This document shows, piece by piece, positions 46,072 to 53,746 of a stretch of DNA of 64,000 bases (within the stretch, counting starts at the first letter, position 1; each line of letters starts with the position of its first letter). Under the pieces are notes generated by a model. The model had not been told where the DNA came from, ran no database searches, and saw only the letters and a program-made list of their open reading frames with translations. Origin of the DNA: Oceanobacillus profundus (GTDB lineage Bacteria; Bacillota; Bacilli; Bacillales; Amphibacillaceae). The stretch lies in NCBI RefSeq assembly GCF_003515705.1, contig NZ_QWEH01000001.1, positions 372,001-436,000 of the forward strand, given 5' to 3'. Both the position numbers and the translations under genes were made by a program.

Positions 46072-47733
46072 GTGGCTAAGACATTCAAATACAATTCGAT
46101 TTATCGGTGTACTGTAATCGTATGGATGGCAGTAAAATTTATAATTAAGATATATTTCTTTTATTTTCGAAATAAAATATGGGATAAGAAGACTGTAGCA
46201 CGATGGGATATAATGCTATCCGATATGGCAAGGGAGTACCGTGTCAAGGCTGAAAAGCTAGGTGGTATTCTGATCAAGCTCGGTCAATTTCTTAGTACGA
46301 GAACCGACTTTATGCCAGATATCTTTATCAAAGAATTGGATGATTTAGTGGATCGTGTACCACCAATGCCATATGAAGATGCAATAGCTACCATAGAGGA
46401 GGAATGGGGAACAGAAATGGCAACGCATCTGATGGCGTTTGAAAAAAAAGCAGTTGCATCTGCATCGATTGGTGACGTGTATCGTGCCATGCTAAAAGAC
46501 GGATCAGCGGTGGCAATTAAGATACGGCGTAAACGCATTGAGGAAATTTTCCACAAGGATTTTGTAGCCCTGCGAATGGTCTTTTGGATCTTAAAGGTGT
46601 TTACGACATTTGGTAAAAAGGCAGATTTAAATGCATTATACAAAGAACTTGTACTTGTTATGAATCGTGAGCTTGATTATGAGCAAGAACTGGAATTTGG
46701 GGAATACTTTTATAAACGGTATAAAGATGATGGCAGCATACGAATTCCCAAATACGAAAATGAGCTGTGTACTGAAAAAGTACTCGTAATGGAATGGATA
46801 GAGGGGGCAAAAATAACAGATGTCGAATTTATGAGAAGACATCGCATTGATCGAGAGAGAACAACGAAAACGTTATTCGATCATTATATTGACCAGTTTC
46901 TTAATCCTGGGAAATTTCATGCTGACCCACATGCGGGAAACATCCGCATTCAGAAGGACGGTACAATCGCGATTCTTGACTTTGGGATGGTTGGTGAAAT
47001 CAAAGTAGAGGATACGAAGCAATTTAAGCTGCTTGTACAAGGATTTATCATCGATAATTATGACATCGTTCTTTCATCTTTAGACAAAATGAACTTTATT
47101 TTGCCTAATGCGGACAAAAGAAAGCTGAAACGGGTCATTAAAGAAACTGTTGATATGTACTCAGACGGATCGATGAAAAATATTGATTCAAAGGTAATGA
47201 GCCAGCTGAGCGAAGACATTAGTGTCATCATGCAAGACCAACCAATCCAATTGCCGGCAAATTATGCTTATTTGTTAAGAGCTGTTTCGATTGTCATTGG
47301 AATATTATTTGCTATCTATCCTGAAATGGATATAAAAAAATGGGCTGTGCCTAAGATTAAAACATGGTTCGGTAGAAAAAGTTTATTAGAATCTGTTTCC
47401 AAGCAATATGCAAAAAATCTGACCGAACCAATTTTATCGTATCCTCGTGCATTGCTTAGTTTTTTAGAAAGTGGGGAAAAGGATAGGAAATGGGATAAAG
47501 TAAAACATCATGTTCAATTAAAGCATCAATTTTATTTACTATTAGAGGTTCTTTCCTTTATGATGGTAGTAATAGCGATTGGCATATCCATTTGGGGATT
47601 TGTTGGAAGCATGAAACCGATGGCTGTCATTGGTCTTATCGTGTTAGGTATCTTTATCATTTTCTTGAACATAATTTTCGTAAGCCATTTGAGGATGATT
47701 AGAAGGGCAAAGGCTCAAGTAATTGATTCGTAA
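46072..47733 (+). CDS. ABC1/AarF/UbiB family kinase-like protein
   Basis: Atypical protein-kinase-like membrane protein of the UbiB/ABC1 family, 553 aa. The family-specific KLGQFLSTR (KxGQ) motif is near residue 70; an A-rich loop (ASASIGDVYRA), the catalytic HADPHAGNIRI and DFG-like ILDFGMVGE follow. Two C-terminal membrane spans (about 495-545). Members support isoprenoid-quinone metabolism or lipid homeostasis, probably by ATPase activity. Start is GTG at 46072, six bases after AGGTG; the GTG at 46063 lies inside that site. The phasin-like gene follows by about 110 bp. Confidence 0.9.
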   Translation: MAKTFKYNSIYRCTVIVWMAVKFIIKIYFFYFRNKIWDKKTVARWDIMLSDMAREYRVKAEKLGGILIKLGQFLSTRTDFMPDIFIKELDDLVDRVPPMPYEDAIATIEEEWGTEMATHLMAFEKKAVASASIGDVYRAMLKDGSAVAIKIRRKRIEEIFHKDFVALRMVFWILKVFTTFGKKADLNALYKELVLVMNRELDYEQELEFGEYFYKRYKDDGSIRIPKYENELCTEKVLVMEWIEGAKITDVEFMRRHRIDRERTTKTLFDHYIDQFLNPGKFHADPHAGNIRIQKDGTIAILDFGMVGEIKVEDTKQFKLLVQGFIIDNYDIVLSSLDKMNFILPNADKRKLKRVIKETVDMYSDGSMKNIDSKVMSQLSEDISVIMQDQPIQLPANYAYLLRAVSIVIGILFAIYPEMDIKKWAVPKIKTWFGRKSLLESVSKQYAKNLTEPILSYPRALLSFLESGEKDRKWDKVKHHVQLKHQFYLLLEVLSFMMVVIAIGISIWGFVGSMKPMAVIGLIVLGIFIIFLNIIFVSHLRMIRRAKAQVIDS

Positions 47734-47845
47734 AGGATTGGCTTAAAACGCAAGATAAATCAGTATATAATATCTTGCTAGACTGGGCTAGCCCCCGGAT
47801 TAATTTATCCACACAAAAAGCTAAAAAGTAAGGGAGTTGTTGAAA

Positions 47846-48148
47846 ATGAGTGATTACTTAAAAAAAGGGTTTTTATTAGGTCTTGGTGCTGCTATTAGCG
47901 GTAAAGAGAAATTAGATCAAAAATTAAAAGAGCTTGTAGACAAAAATGAGCTAACTCAGGAACAAGCCAAAACTGTGATGAAAAATTTCATCGAAAAAGG
48001 TGAAATGAAAAAAGATGAATGGAATACTAAACAGTTTGAGAAAACGAAAAACATGGCTGACGAGTATGGGATTGCAACAAAAGAAGATATTAACGAATTG
48101 AGAGCACGCATCACGGAGTTAGAAGATAAATTGGATCAATTGAATTAA
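47846..48148 (+). CDS. Phasin-like coiled-coil protein
   Basis: A 100-aa helical protein with an N-terminal amphipathic, Gly-rich stretch (KKGFLLGLGAAISGKEKLDQ) and a C-terminal heptad segment (INELRARITELEDKLDQLN). It resembles phasin/PhaI-like proteins often encoded next to UbiB homologues in Firmicutes. No polyhydroxyalkanoate synthase is seen, so a granule role is not implied; the UbiB pairing suggests a shared membrane-lipid function. GGGAG places the start at the ATG at 47846. A strong terminator ends the unit. Confidence 0.8.
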   Translation: MSDYLKKGFLLGLGAAISGKEKLDQKLKELVDKNELTQEQAKTVMKNFIEKGEMKKDEWNTKQFEKTKNMADEYGIATKEDINELRARITELEDKLDQLN

Positions 48149-48156
48149 TGCATACG

Positions 48157-48186
48157 GTGAACCGGCTGTTAGCCGGTTCACTTTCA
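48157..48186 (+). terminator. Terminator of the ubiB-phasin unit
   Basis: A perfect 11-bp stem GTGAACCGGCT / AGCCGGTTCAC with a three-base loop, followed by TTTC. Confidence 0.88.
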
Positions 48187-48535
48187 ATTTAACGGCGAGA
48201 ACGCTTGAGTTTAGCTAAAACCTACAAAGTATCTACGGATTGCCTAATGGCAAGAAGTAGTAGATGGTCAGTTTCGACCCAGCTTATCCTGGGATAAGCT
48301 GTTGCCTGCTGTAGTTGATGAAAACGACTCTTACGATGTGTCGTAAAAAAGAGAGTGTCACCCATTTTCTTTGCGTTTCCATTTATTTAGTAGGAAACCT
48401 TCACTTCAAAAACGGACGTTTTAAGTGGCGGGAGGTTCATCTTAGCGAAAGATAGACAGATTATTCCTATATACGATTAATCGACACAATGGATAGTCCA
48501 TTAATCAGTAAATTCTGTCTAATCTTAAATTTTTG
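48187..48535 (+). ncRNA. Highly structured 350-bp intergenic tract (candidate RNA or decayed element)
   Basis: At least seven local inverted repeats follow one another: ATCTAC/GTAGAT enclosing TTGCC/GGCAA (48231-48265); AGCTTATCC/GGATAAGCT (48281-48300); TTACGA/TCGTAA (48331-48346); AACCT/AGGTT enclosing CACTT/AAGTG and AAAACG/CGTTTT (48396-48437); ATCTT/AAGAT (48439-48453); AGACAGA/TCTGTCT enclosing AATGGA/TCCATT (48454-48520). A T-rich tail follows. Strand and identity are unproven. The GCGGGAGGTTCAT segment (48428-48440) recalls right ends of IS200/IS605-type elements, so a TnpB-less derivative is one possibility. Confidence 0.5.
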
Positions 48536-48537
48536 TA

Positions 48538-48566
48538 TTGATTCCTGTAATCAAATCCGTTATAAT
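48538..48566 (+). promoter_or_regulatory. Sigma-A promoter of the 56-aa gene
   Basis: -35 TTGATT (48538-48543), 17-bp spacer, perfect -10 TATAAT (48561-48566). Confidence 0.75.
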
Positions 48567-48615
48567 GAACGTGTAAACTTCAGTAGTACAGTATGTATAA
48601 AAGGAGTGTTGCGGT

Positions 48616-48786
48616 ATGGAAAGCTTTTTTACGATAAGTAATGTTATGACTAAGAAGCTTGGCAGGAAGTTGCAGGACGAAGAATTGAAATTTTTGCAAT
48701 GGATGTATGAACGCTATACCGAGGAACAACTGGAAACTGAAATAGAACATACAACAGAAGAAGCTCTGATTACATTAAATTCATAG
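48616..48786 (+). CDS. Small helical protein, 56 aa, unknown function
   Basis: Well-supported short gene: consensus promoter 50 bp upstream, AAGGAGTG ribosome site seven bases before the ATG, and a terminator hairpin after the stop. The product begins MESFFTISNVMTKKLGRKLQ and continues with an acidic amphipathic helix (DEELKFLQWMYERYTEEQLE). No membrane span or signal. I do not recognise the family. The KFLQWMYERYTEEQ segment suggests a small protein-protein interaction module. Interspersed repeat copy C begins about 50 bp after it. Confidence 0.72.
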   Translation: MESFFTISNVMTKKLGRKLQDEELKFLQWMYERYTEEQLETEIEHTTEEALITLNS

Positions 48787-48792
48787 CTAACA

Positions 48793-48822
48793 AAAGGTCT
48801 TGGGATTACCGAGGCTTTTTTT
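48793..48822 (+). terminator. Terminator after the 56-aa gene
   Basis: Stem GTCTTGG/CCGAGGC with two wobble pairs, flanked by AAAG and a run of T. Confidence 0.65.
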
Positions 48823-48836
48823 GTTGTTTGCATGCT

Positions 48837-49208
48837 GTAGATAACTTAGCCATCGAAACAGCACGTTCACGAAGCGCTAAAGCTGTAGCGTGACTTCCCT
48901 CACCTCATGACATAAAAAAAGCAGACTTGCCGGCTGCCAAGACAGGAGGCTTAGTCGCACTTATTCCTTGTGGTGAAATCGGGAATGACCTCCAAGTAAG
49001 GATGGCTGATTAAAACCAGGCTACGCTCAACATCGGCAGGGCTATGTTTCCTTTTAGATGAACTTTTGCCCGTAGGAGCAAAAGTCATAGATCATCTTAT
49101 AATTTGGAGTGAATCTCCTGCGTCGGAATGTTCGACAGGTCGAGCCACCCTAAAGTTCGGAGCGCAGTCCGTACGTCGCTATCCGAGTGCTTAGGCTGTT
49201 GCTCTTGT
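48837..49208 (+). repeat. Interspersed repeat copy C (full length, diverged)
   Basis: A 372-bp copy in the same orientation as A, clearly more diverged. Shared landmarks include AGCGCTAAAGCTGTAGCG, CTTAGTCGCACTTAT, GGCTACGC, CATCGGCA, CCTTTTAGATGAAC and CAGTCCGTACGTCGCTA. It keeps the AGATGA/TCATCT hairpin, with the inner stem changed to ACTTTTGC/GCAAAAGT, and keeps GTTCGA/TCGAGC with a G-T wobble. It has lost the CCCC/GGGG loop near ATCGGCA. It lies between the 56-aa gene and ywdI. Confidence 0.82.
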
Positions 49209-49292
49209 CATCGTGGATTTCTATTATCATATAAATAATCATGCTATAATGAGAACATCTGAGTAGGACAACGGTAATAAGGAGTGATAGCA

Positions 49293-49595
49293 ATGGCAGT
49301 AGCGAACAATACCATTATAAAAAAGATGTTAAATGAATTATACCTTGCTAAAGAGAACCAGCATGAACAGGATCAGATGGTGGCGCATATCGCAAATGTG
49401 CGTTTATTATGTGACCTCTTTTTAGAGGGGGAACAGCCTGTTGTGAAACAGGAGAAGACTGGTTTTACCGATGCAGAAATTAAGGTCATGCTTGGTGAAC
49501 AAAAGGTGGGCAATGACTCCTTACAGGTAAATAACCCCAAAAGTACAAAATTAGATGACGAGGGTGCGAATGGTAACTCGATTTTTGATTTTTAA
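49293..49595 (+). CDS. ywdI: YwdI family protein (DUF5327)
   Basis: A 100-aa cytosolic protein of the YwdI/DUF5327 family, function unknown. Typical opening: NNTIIKKMLNELYLAKEN followed by HIANVRLLCDLFLEGE; the C-terminal part is polar and ends NSIFDF. AAGGAGTG is correctly spaced for the ATG at 49293, not for the GTG at 49284, which overlaps it. The DUF423 gene ywdK follows after 22 bp, as in the B. subtilis ywd cluster. Confidence 0.83.
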   Translation: MAVANNTIIKKMLNELYLAKENQHEQDQMVAHIANVRLLCDLFLEGEQPVVKQEKTGFTDAEIKVMLGEQKVGNDSLQVNNPKSTKLDDEGANGNSIFDF

Positions 49596-49617
49596 TGATT
49601 GAAGGAGGAACTTGAAA

Positions 49618-49989
49618 ATGAAATTATTTTTACTGCTAGGCGCAATTAATGGATTTTTAGCAGTTGCGTTAGGTGCCTTTGGTGCCCATGGATTAGAAGG
49701 GAAGTTGTCGGAAAAGGCGATTGCGACATGGGAGAAAGCAGTTGATTATCAGATGTTCCATACGATGGCATTGTTTGTTACTGGTCTGCTTTTAGCAAAA
49801 TTCCCAAATGTTAGCTCCCTTGCCGCAGCGGGATGGCTATTTTTAATTGGGATTATTTTATTTTCTGGAAGCTTGTACATTTATTCCTTAACATCGGTTA
49901 AGACATTCGCAATGATAACACCGATTGGTGGGGTTGCATTTTTAATTGGGTGGGTATTAATAGGAATTGCAGTGATGCGAAATTTATAA
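49618..49989 (+). CDS. ywdK: DUF423 membrane protein YwdK
   Basis: Four-span membrane protein of the DUF423 family (123 aa), function unknown. Opening FLLLGAINGFLAVALGAFGAHGL is the family hallmark, followed by KAVDYQMFHTMALFVTGLL and GSLYIYSLTSVKTFAMITPIGG. GAAGGAGG precedes the ATG at 49618 by nine bases. Cotranscribed with ywdI. The last six bases overlap the end of the convergent small membrane gene. Confidence 0.9.
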   Translation: MKLFLLLGAINGFLAVALGAFGAHGLEGKLSEKAIATWEKAVDYQMFHTMALFVTGLLLAKFPNVSSLAAAGWLFLIGIILFSGSLYIYSLTSVKTFAMITPIGGVAFLIGWVLIGIAVMRNL

Positions 49990-50235
49990 ATGGAATAGTA
50001 GATAGGTAGTAAAAAGAAATAGTATGATTCCGCGAAGTACCTGTTTTCCTGCTTCAGCTGTGTGCCTTGTTTGTAGTAGAATCATCGCATCACAGATAAT
50101 ACTCAGTACGATAAAGTAGAATGCTAGAAACAAGATAATAAGATAACCGAGAACAAGTGCTGCAAGTCCAAATATTAAAGCAAGAAACAATGTAATTAAT
50201 TCCATCTGAATGAATTTTCGATATGGATGTCTCAT
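49984..50235 (-). CDS. Small membrane protein, unknown
   Basis: An 83-aa protein with three hydrophobic segments (about residues 12-28, 29-50 and 65-82) and a polar loop with DAMILLQTRHTAEAGKQ. Family not recognised. The ATG at 50235 is nine bases from GAGGCG; the ATG three codons earlier is too close. Downstream of gerQ on the same strand but separated from it by a terminator. Its end overlaps ywdK by six bases. Confidence 0.65.
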   Translation of the reverse strand: MRHPYRKFIQMELITLFLALIFGLAALVLGYLIILFLAFYFIVLSIICDAMILLQTRHTAEAGKQVLRGIILFLFTTYLLFHL

Positions 50236-50295
50236 TAGAATCATCGCCTCACTTCATTAAAATGCGAGTGAACAATCTCGTTAAGCAAATGGAAT

Positions 50296-50330
50296 AAAGG
50301 ATGACCCGATGGAGGTGGAGTCATCCTTTT
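50296..50330 (-). terminator. Terminator of gerQ
   Basis: A 10-bp stem AAAGGATGAC / GTCATCCTTT (50296-50305 / 50320-50329), T-rich on both sides. Confidence 0.75.
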
Positions 50331-50437
50331 TCTGCTTGCTATGGTTAATCCTCACCCAATCCTGAAAACGTTCAAACTGCCTTTTTATTTCAGTAAGTGA
50401 TTTTTCAGTTTCTGTCCCAACGATTTATAACAAAAGA

Positions 50438-50908
50438 TTAGCGTGGCGGATAGTTGGCAAACTGCTGCCCTCCACCATATGGATAATTATAATTAATTTC
50501 CTCTTCAAAGGTTACATAATCTAAATAAATCATAAGTAAAAGGTACCGTTCTCCTGTATTAGGATCACTTATAATAATATGGTCTCTTCCTGCGGCTTCG
50601 ATAATGCCAGTAAATATTTTTGCATTCCATTCTGAATTATTTTCAAATGTCATGTAGAAGTTTGCTAGCTTTCCTCTGTTCAAACGCAAAATATTTTCGA
50701 TATAAGATTGTTGTAAAGGTAGCATGCCGGGTATATCGGTTCCAGTTTGCTGTGTTTGTTGGGTTTGCTGTGGGCTTGGCTGCTGTGTTTGCTGGAATTG
50801 CCTCGTGTTGTAAACTGGATAATATGCTGGGGAAGTAGGTGGGTAATAATAGTATGGATAGCCCTGCACCTGGTATTGTGGTTGGCCGCTGTTCTCCTTT
50901 TCGCTCAT
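50438..50908 (-). CDS. gerQ: Spore coat protein GerQ
   Basis: Spore coat protein needed for localisation of the cortex-lytic enzyme CwlJ, crosslinked by transglutaminase Tgl in B. subtilis. The 156-aa product has a low-complexity Tyr/Pro/Gln-rich N-terminal half (YPYYYYPPTSPAYYPVYN, QQTQQTQQT) and the conserved C-terminal domain SYIENILRLNRGKLANFYMT with SDPNTGERYLLLMIYLDYVTF. AGGAGG before the ATG at 50908 decides the start over longer frames. cwlJ lies 157 bp upstream on the same strand, matching their functional dependence. Confidence 0.95.
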   Translation of the reverse strand: MSEKENSGQPQYQVQGYPYYYYPPTSPAYYPVYNTRQFQQTQQPSPQQTQQTQQTGTDIPGMLPLQQSYIENILRLNRGKLANFYMTFENNSEWNAKIFTGIIEAAGRDHIIISDPNTGERYLLLMIYLDYVTFEEEINYNYPYGGGQQFANYPPR

Positions 50909-51064
50909 AAAAAAACCTCCTGTTAATGAAATACTTTTCTGTTTCTTTTGGCCTTCTCGTATTACAGGAAAAGAGATTGATGCAATTGATCTCAGATTTT
51001 GTTTTACTAAACCAATCACAATTTTAACAAATGATCGATGTGCTTGATTTAGTTCCAGCCACTA

Positions 51065-51490
51065 TTATCTGTAGACCCGTGGACAATCTTCCTGTGTTGG
51101 AGCATAAAAACAATGTGATTTGAATCTGCCGACGTTCCATTGATCGTACCATTGTGCTGGACAATCTCCTGCCGGCATAAAAAACCATAAAGAATTCGTT
51201 GCAGGATGCTGCCGTTCACCTTGGATAATGCGGCGTGCTAGTCGCTTATCGGATTCTCTCGCTCGTTGGTAGAAATATCCTTTCTGTGTTGCTTCAAAGC
51301 CACCTGGGCTTTGATATACCATGTCATTAATATTTCGTAACTGGGTAAAATCAAGACAATTGGAAATGACTCGATTAATTCCGGTATTTCCAACCATTAG
51401 CATCCCCAGTTCGCCATCCCCCTCAGCTTCTGCACGCATTAATCTGGCAAGCAGTGCTATATCATTTTCTGTATGTGCAACAAGAGCCAT
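51065..51490 (-). CDS. cwlJ: Cell wall hydrolase CwlJ (spore cortex lysis)
   Basis: SleB/CwlJ-type hydrolase (141 aa) degrading spore cortex peptidoglycan during germination. The hydrolase-2 domain occupies almost the whole chain: ALLARLMRAEAEGDGELGML with the catalytic Glu near residue 19, MVGNTGINRV, and the conserved PATNSLWFFMP and GDCPAQWYDQWNVGRFKSHCFY. No signal peptide, as expected for a mother-cell coat protein. GAGGT is eight bases before the ATG at 51490; the GTG at 51505 overlaps it. A sigma-E-like promoter lies upstream. Confidence 0.95.
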   Translation of the reverse strand: MALVAHTENDIALLARLMRAEAEGDGELGMLMVGNTGINRVISNCLDFTQLRNINDMVYQSPGGFEATQKGYFYQRARESDKRLARRIIQGERQHPATNSLWFFMPAGDCPAQWYDQWNVGRFKSHCFYAPTQEDCPRVYR

Positions 51491-51538
51491 TGGTTTATAC
51501 CTCACTTTTGTCTAATCTTGATGCTGAACTCACTACAT

Positions 51539-51568
51539 ATATCTATGCAAAACGATATAGGAACATGA
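51539..51568 (-). promoter_or_regulatory. Sigma-E-like promoter of cwlJ
   Basis: On the minus strand TCATGTT (51568-51562), a 14-bp spacer and CATAGATAT (51547-51539) resemble the sporulation sigma-E consensus, about 50 bp before the start codon. Mother-cell expression fits CwlJ. Confidence 0.5.
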
Positions 51569-51591
51569 CAATAAAAATAGGCACTCGCTTT

Positions 51592-51629
51592 AAACACGTC
51601 ACGAGAGGGTTTCCCTTCATGACGTGTTT
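51592..51629. terminator. Strong hairpin between hemQ and cwlJ
   Basis: A 10-bp stem AAACACGTCA / TGACGTGTTT with an inner GAGGG/CCCTT. No long T-run; probably insulates cwlJ from hemQ readthrough. Confidence 0.55.
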
Positions 51630-51681
51630 CTGAAACGAATGCCAGGTTGTAGTATGGTTGTTATCCATGATGATGAAATAA

Positions 51682-51724
51682 AAAAGCTAAAGCACGCAAT
51701 GTACATTTGCATGCTTTAGCTTTA
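51682..51724 (-). terminator. Terminator of hemQ
   Basis: A 12-bp stem AAAGCTAAAGCA / TGCTTTAGCTTT (51683-51694 / 51712-51723), extended by GCAA/TTGC, T-rich on the minus strand. Confidence 0.85.
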
Positions 51725-51743
51725 AAATTTAATTTCGTTTTAA

Positions 51744-52493
51744 TTACAATGCAAAATAGGCGTCCACATCTTCTGCTGGTAAATAATTACCAACAATGAA
51801 ATCGCCAAACTCAGCGTATTTTGTCGTCACTTCATCAAAGCGCATTTCATAAACAATTTTTTTGAATTCTAGGGCATCATGCGCGAATAATGTAACTCCC
51901 CATTCCCAGTTATCCAAACCAATGGAACCAGTAATGATTTCTTTTACTTTACCTGCATATTTACGCCCAGTCATGCCATGTTCATAAAGCAATCTTGTAC
52001 GCTCTTCCTTTTCAATGGCAAACCAGTTCGCCTCTTCCCAGCGACGACGTGCCATTGGATAGAAGCATGCATGCTCCCATTTTGGAAGAATTGGGTATAA
52101 GCGAGCTTCAACCTGTGGAGATAATTTACGATCTTTTCCTTCATTCATTGGATTATGCATCGTCATCTCAACAATAGAAACATAAGAATAATCTGGAATG
52201 AGATAATCTCCAAGCTTCGACTTGTTGATTTCACGTTTAATTTCTTCTAATTCATCCATTGTAGGACGAAGGAAGATAAACATGAAGTCGGCTTTGTTTC
52301 CGACAACTTTATAAAGAGATTGGCTGCCTAGCTTTTCTTCTTCAACAGCTTCCCACTTTTTCATCAATTCTTTAAACTCCTTGATTGCTGTGTTTCTTAC
52401 TTCTTCTGATGTCAGTTTCCATGAAGCCCAGTCAAATGTGCGGGTATCATGAACAACGGACCATCCATCCATGGTTACTACTGCTTCTGCCAT
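51744..52493 (-). CDS. hemQ: Coproheme decarboxylase HemQ (ChdC)
   Basis: Last enzyme of the Gram-positive coproporphyrin-dependent heme pathway: converts coproheme III to protoheme with peroxide, with harderoheme as intermediate. 249 aa, chlorite-dismutase fold. Recognisable segments are YVSIVEMTMHNP, KWEHACFYPMARRRWEEANWF, and the proximal heme-ligand histidine in YEHGMTGRKYAGKV near residue 172. SIGLDNWEWGVTLFAHD is also typical. AAGGAG is nine bases from the ATG at 52493, so the ATG two codons upstream is not favoured. Divergent from pta, as in B. subtilis ywfI-pta. Confidence 0.95.
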   Translation of the reverse strand: MAEAVVTMDGWSVVHDTRTFDWASWKLTSEEVRNTAIKEFKELMKKWEAVEEEKLGSQSLYKVVGNKADFMFIFLRPTMDELEEIKREINKSKLGDYLIPDYSYVSIVEMTMHNPMNEGKDRKLSPQVEARLYPILPKWEHACFYPMARRRWEEANWFAIEKEERTRLLYEHGMTGRKYAGKVKEIITGSIGLDNWEWGVTLFAHDALEFKKIVYEMRFDEVTTKYAEFGDFIVGNYLPAEDVDAYFAL

Positions 52494-52714
52494 GCTCATT
52501 CACTCCTTAAAAGAAAAAATGTTCTCCTATGTTTTTACTATAGCACATTAAGGGTATTCTAATCATATGAAAGGGTAATGAAGTCGATTGTTTTTCCATA
52601 TTGTCATTTCTTTGTCATAGATTGTTGAAAAAATAGGTTATTTCCTTTAAAAATACAGGAAAATTAGCTATCATTGTTAAAAGACACACATATTATTGTG
52701 ATGGAGGTTTTTTT

Positions 52715-53689
52715 ATGGGATCATTATTTGATCAGCTCACAGCAAAAGTATCGAACTCAAACAAAAAGATTGTTTTTCCAGAAGGTCTTGATGAACGAAT
52801 TCTGACTGCTGCAAGCCAATTAAGTGCTGCAGGGGTTGTAACGCCAATTTTGATTGGCAATCAGGAAAGCATTGAAAAAAAAGCGGCAGCAAACAACATT
52901 GACATTGCTTCTTGTACGATCATCGATCCGCAGGAATATGCGGAATTCGATGCAATGGTCGAAGCTTTCGTAGAGCGTCGTAAAGGAAAGGCAACAGAGG
53001 AAGATGCGCGTAAAATTCTTCTTGATGAAAACTATTTCGGCACGATGCTCGTTTATATGAATAATGCAGATGGGCTTGTAAGTGGAGCGGCACATTCAAC
53101 TGCTGATACGGTACGCCCAGCATTGCAGATTATTAAAACAAAAGAAGGCATTAAAAAAACATCGGGCGTATTTATTATGGTACGTGATGATGAAAAGTAT
53201 GTTTTTGCAGATTGCGCCATCAATATTACTCCGGACAGCCAGGATTTAGCAGAAATTGCAGTGGAAAGTGCACAGACGGCTCGACTATTTGATGTCGACC
53301 CGCGTGTAGCAATGCTTAGCTTCTCAACAAAAGGTTCTGCCAAGTCACCGGAAACAGAAAGAGTTGTCGAAGCGCTCGAAATTGCAAAAGAAAAAGATTC
53401 ATCACTCGTTATTGATGGAGAATTTCAATTTGATGCAGCCTTTGTACCGAGTGTTGCCGCGAAAAAAGCTCCAGATTCTGTTCTAAAAGGGGATGCAAAT
53501 GTATTTGTTTTCCCAAGCTTGGAAGCAGGAAACATTGGATATAAAATTGCACAGCGACTTGGTGGATTTGAAGCAGTTGGTCCAGTGCTTCAAGGATTAA
53601 ATCGACCTGTAAATGATCTTTCTCGCGGCTGCAGTGCTGATGATGTTTATAAGCTAGCGATTATTACAGCAGCACAAGCAATGGAATAA
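52715..53689 (+). CDS. pta: Phosphate acetyltransferase
   Basis: Converts acetyl-CoA and phosphate to acetyl phosphate in overflow metabolism (with AckA, not in this window). The 324-aa single-domain form is standard for Bacilli. Family segments: KIVFPEGLDERILTAA at the N-terminus, MNNADGLVSGAAHSTADTVRPALQ, MLSFSTKGSAKSPE and NVFVFPSLEAGNIGYKIAQRL. ATGGAGG precedes the ATG. No clear cre site was found in the 220-bp upstream gap, although B. subtilis pta is CcpA-activated. Confidence 0.95.
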   Translation: MGSLFDQLTAKVSNSNKKIVFPEGLDERILTAASQLSAAGVVTPILIGNQESIEKKAAANNIDIASCTIIDPQEYAEFDAMVEAFVERRKGKATEEDARKILLDENYFGTMLVYMNNADGLVSGAAHSTADTVRPALQIIKTKEGIKKTSGVFIMVRDDEKYVFADCAINITPDSQDLAEIAVESAQTARLFDVDPRVAMLSFSTKGSAKSPETERVVEALEIAKEKDSSLVIDGEFQFDAAFVPSVAAKKAPDSVLKGDANVFVFPSLEAGNIGYKIAQRLGGFEAVGPVLQGLNRPVNDLSRGCSADDVYKLAIITAAQAME

Positions 53690-53701
53690 GTAGTATACAG
53701 A

Positions 53702-53746
53702 AAAAAACAACGACCGCGGATTCATTTCTCCGCGGCGTTGTTTTTT
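53702..53746. terminator. Bidirectional terminator, overlapping the end of lipL
   Basis: An arm AAAAACAACG-A-CCGCGG and its complement CCGCGG-CGTTGTTTTT. The last codons of the minus-strand lipL gene read through the right arm. Confidence 0.92.

Noticed and set aside
52500-52714. cre site upstream of pta
   Set aside because: No sequence close to the consensus was found in the gap.
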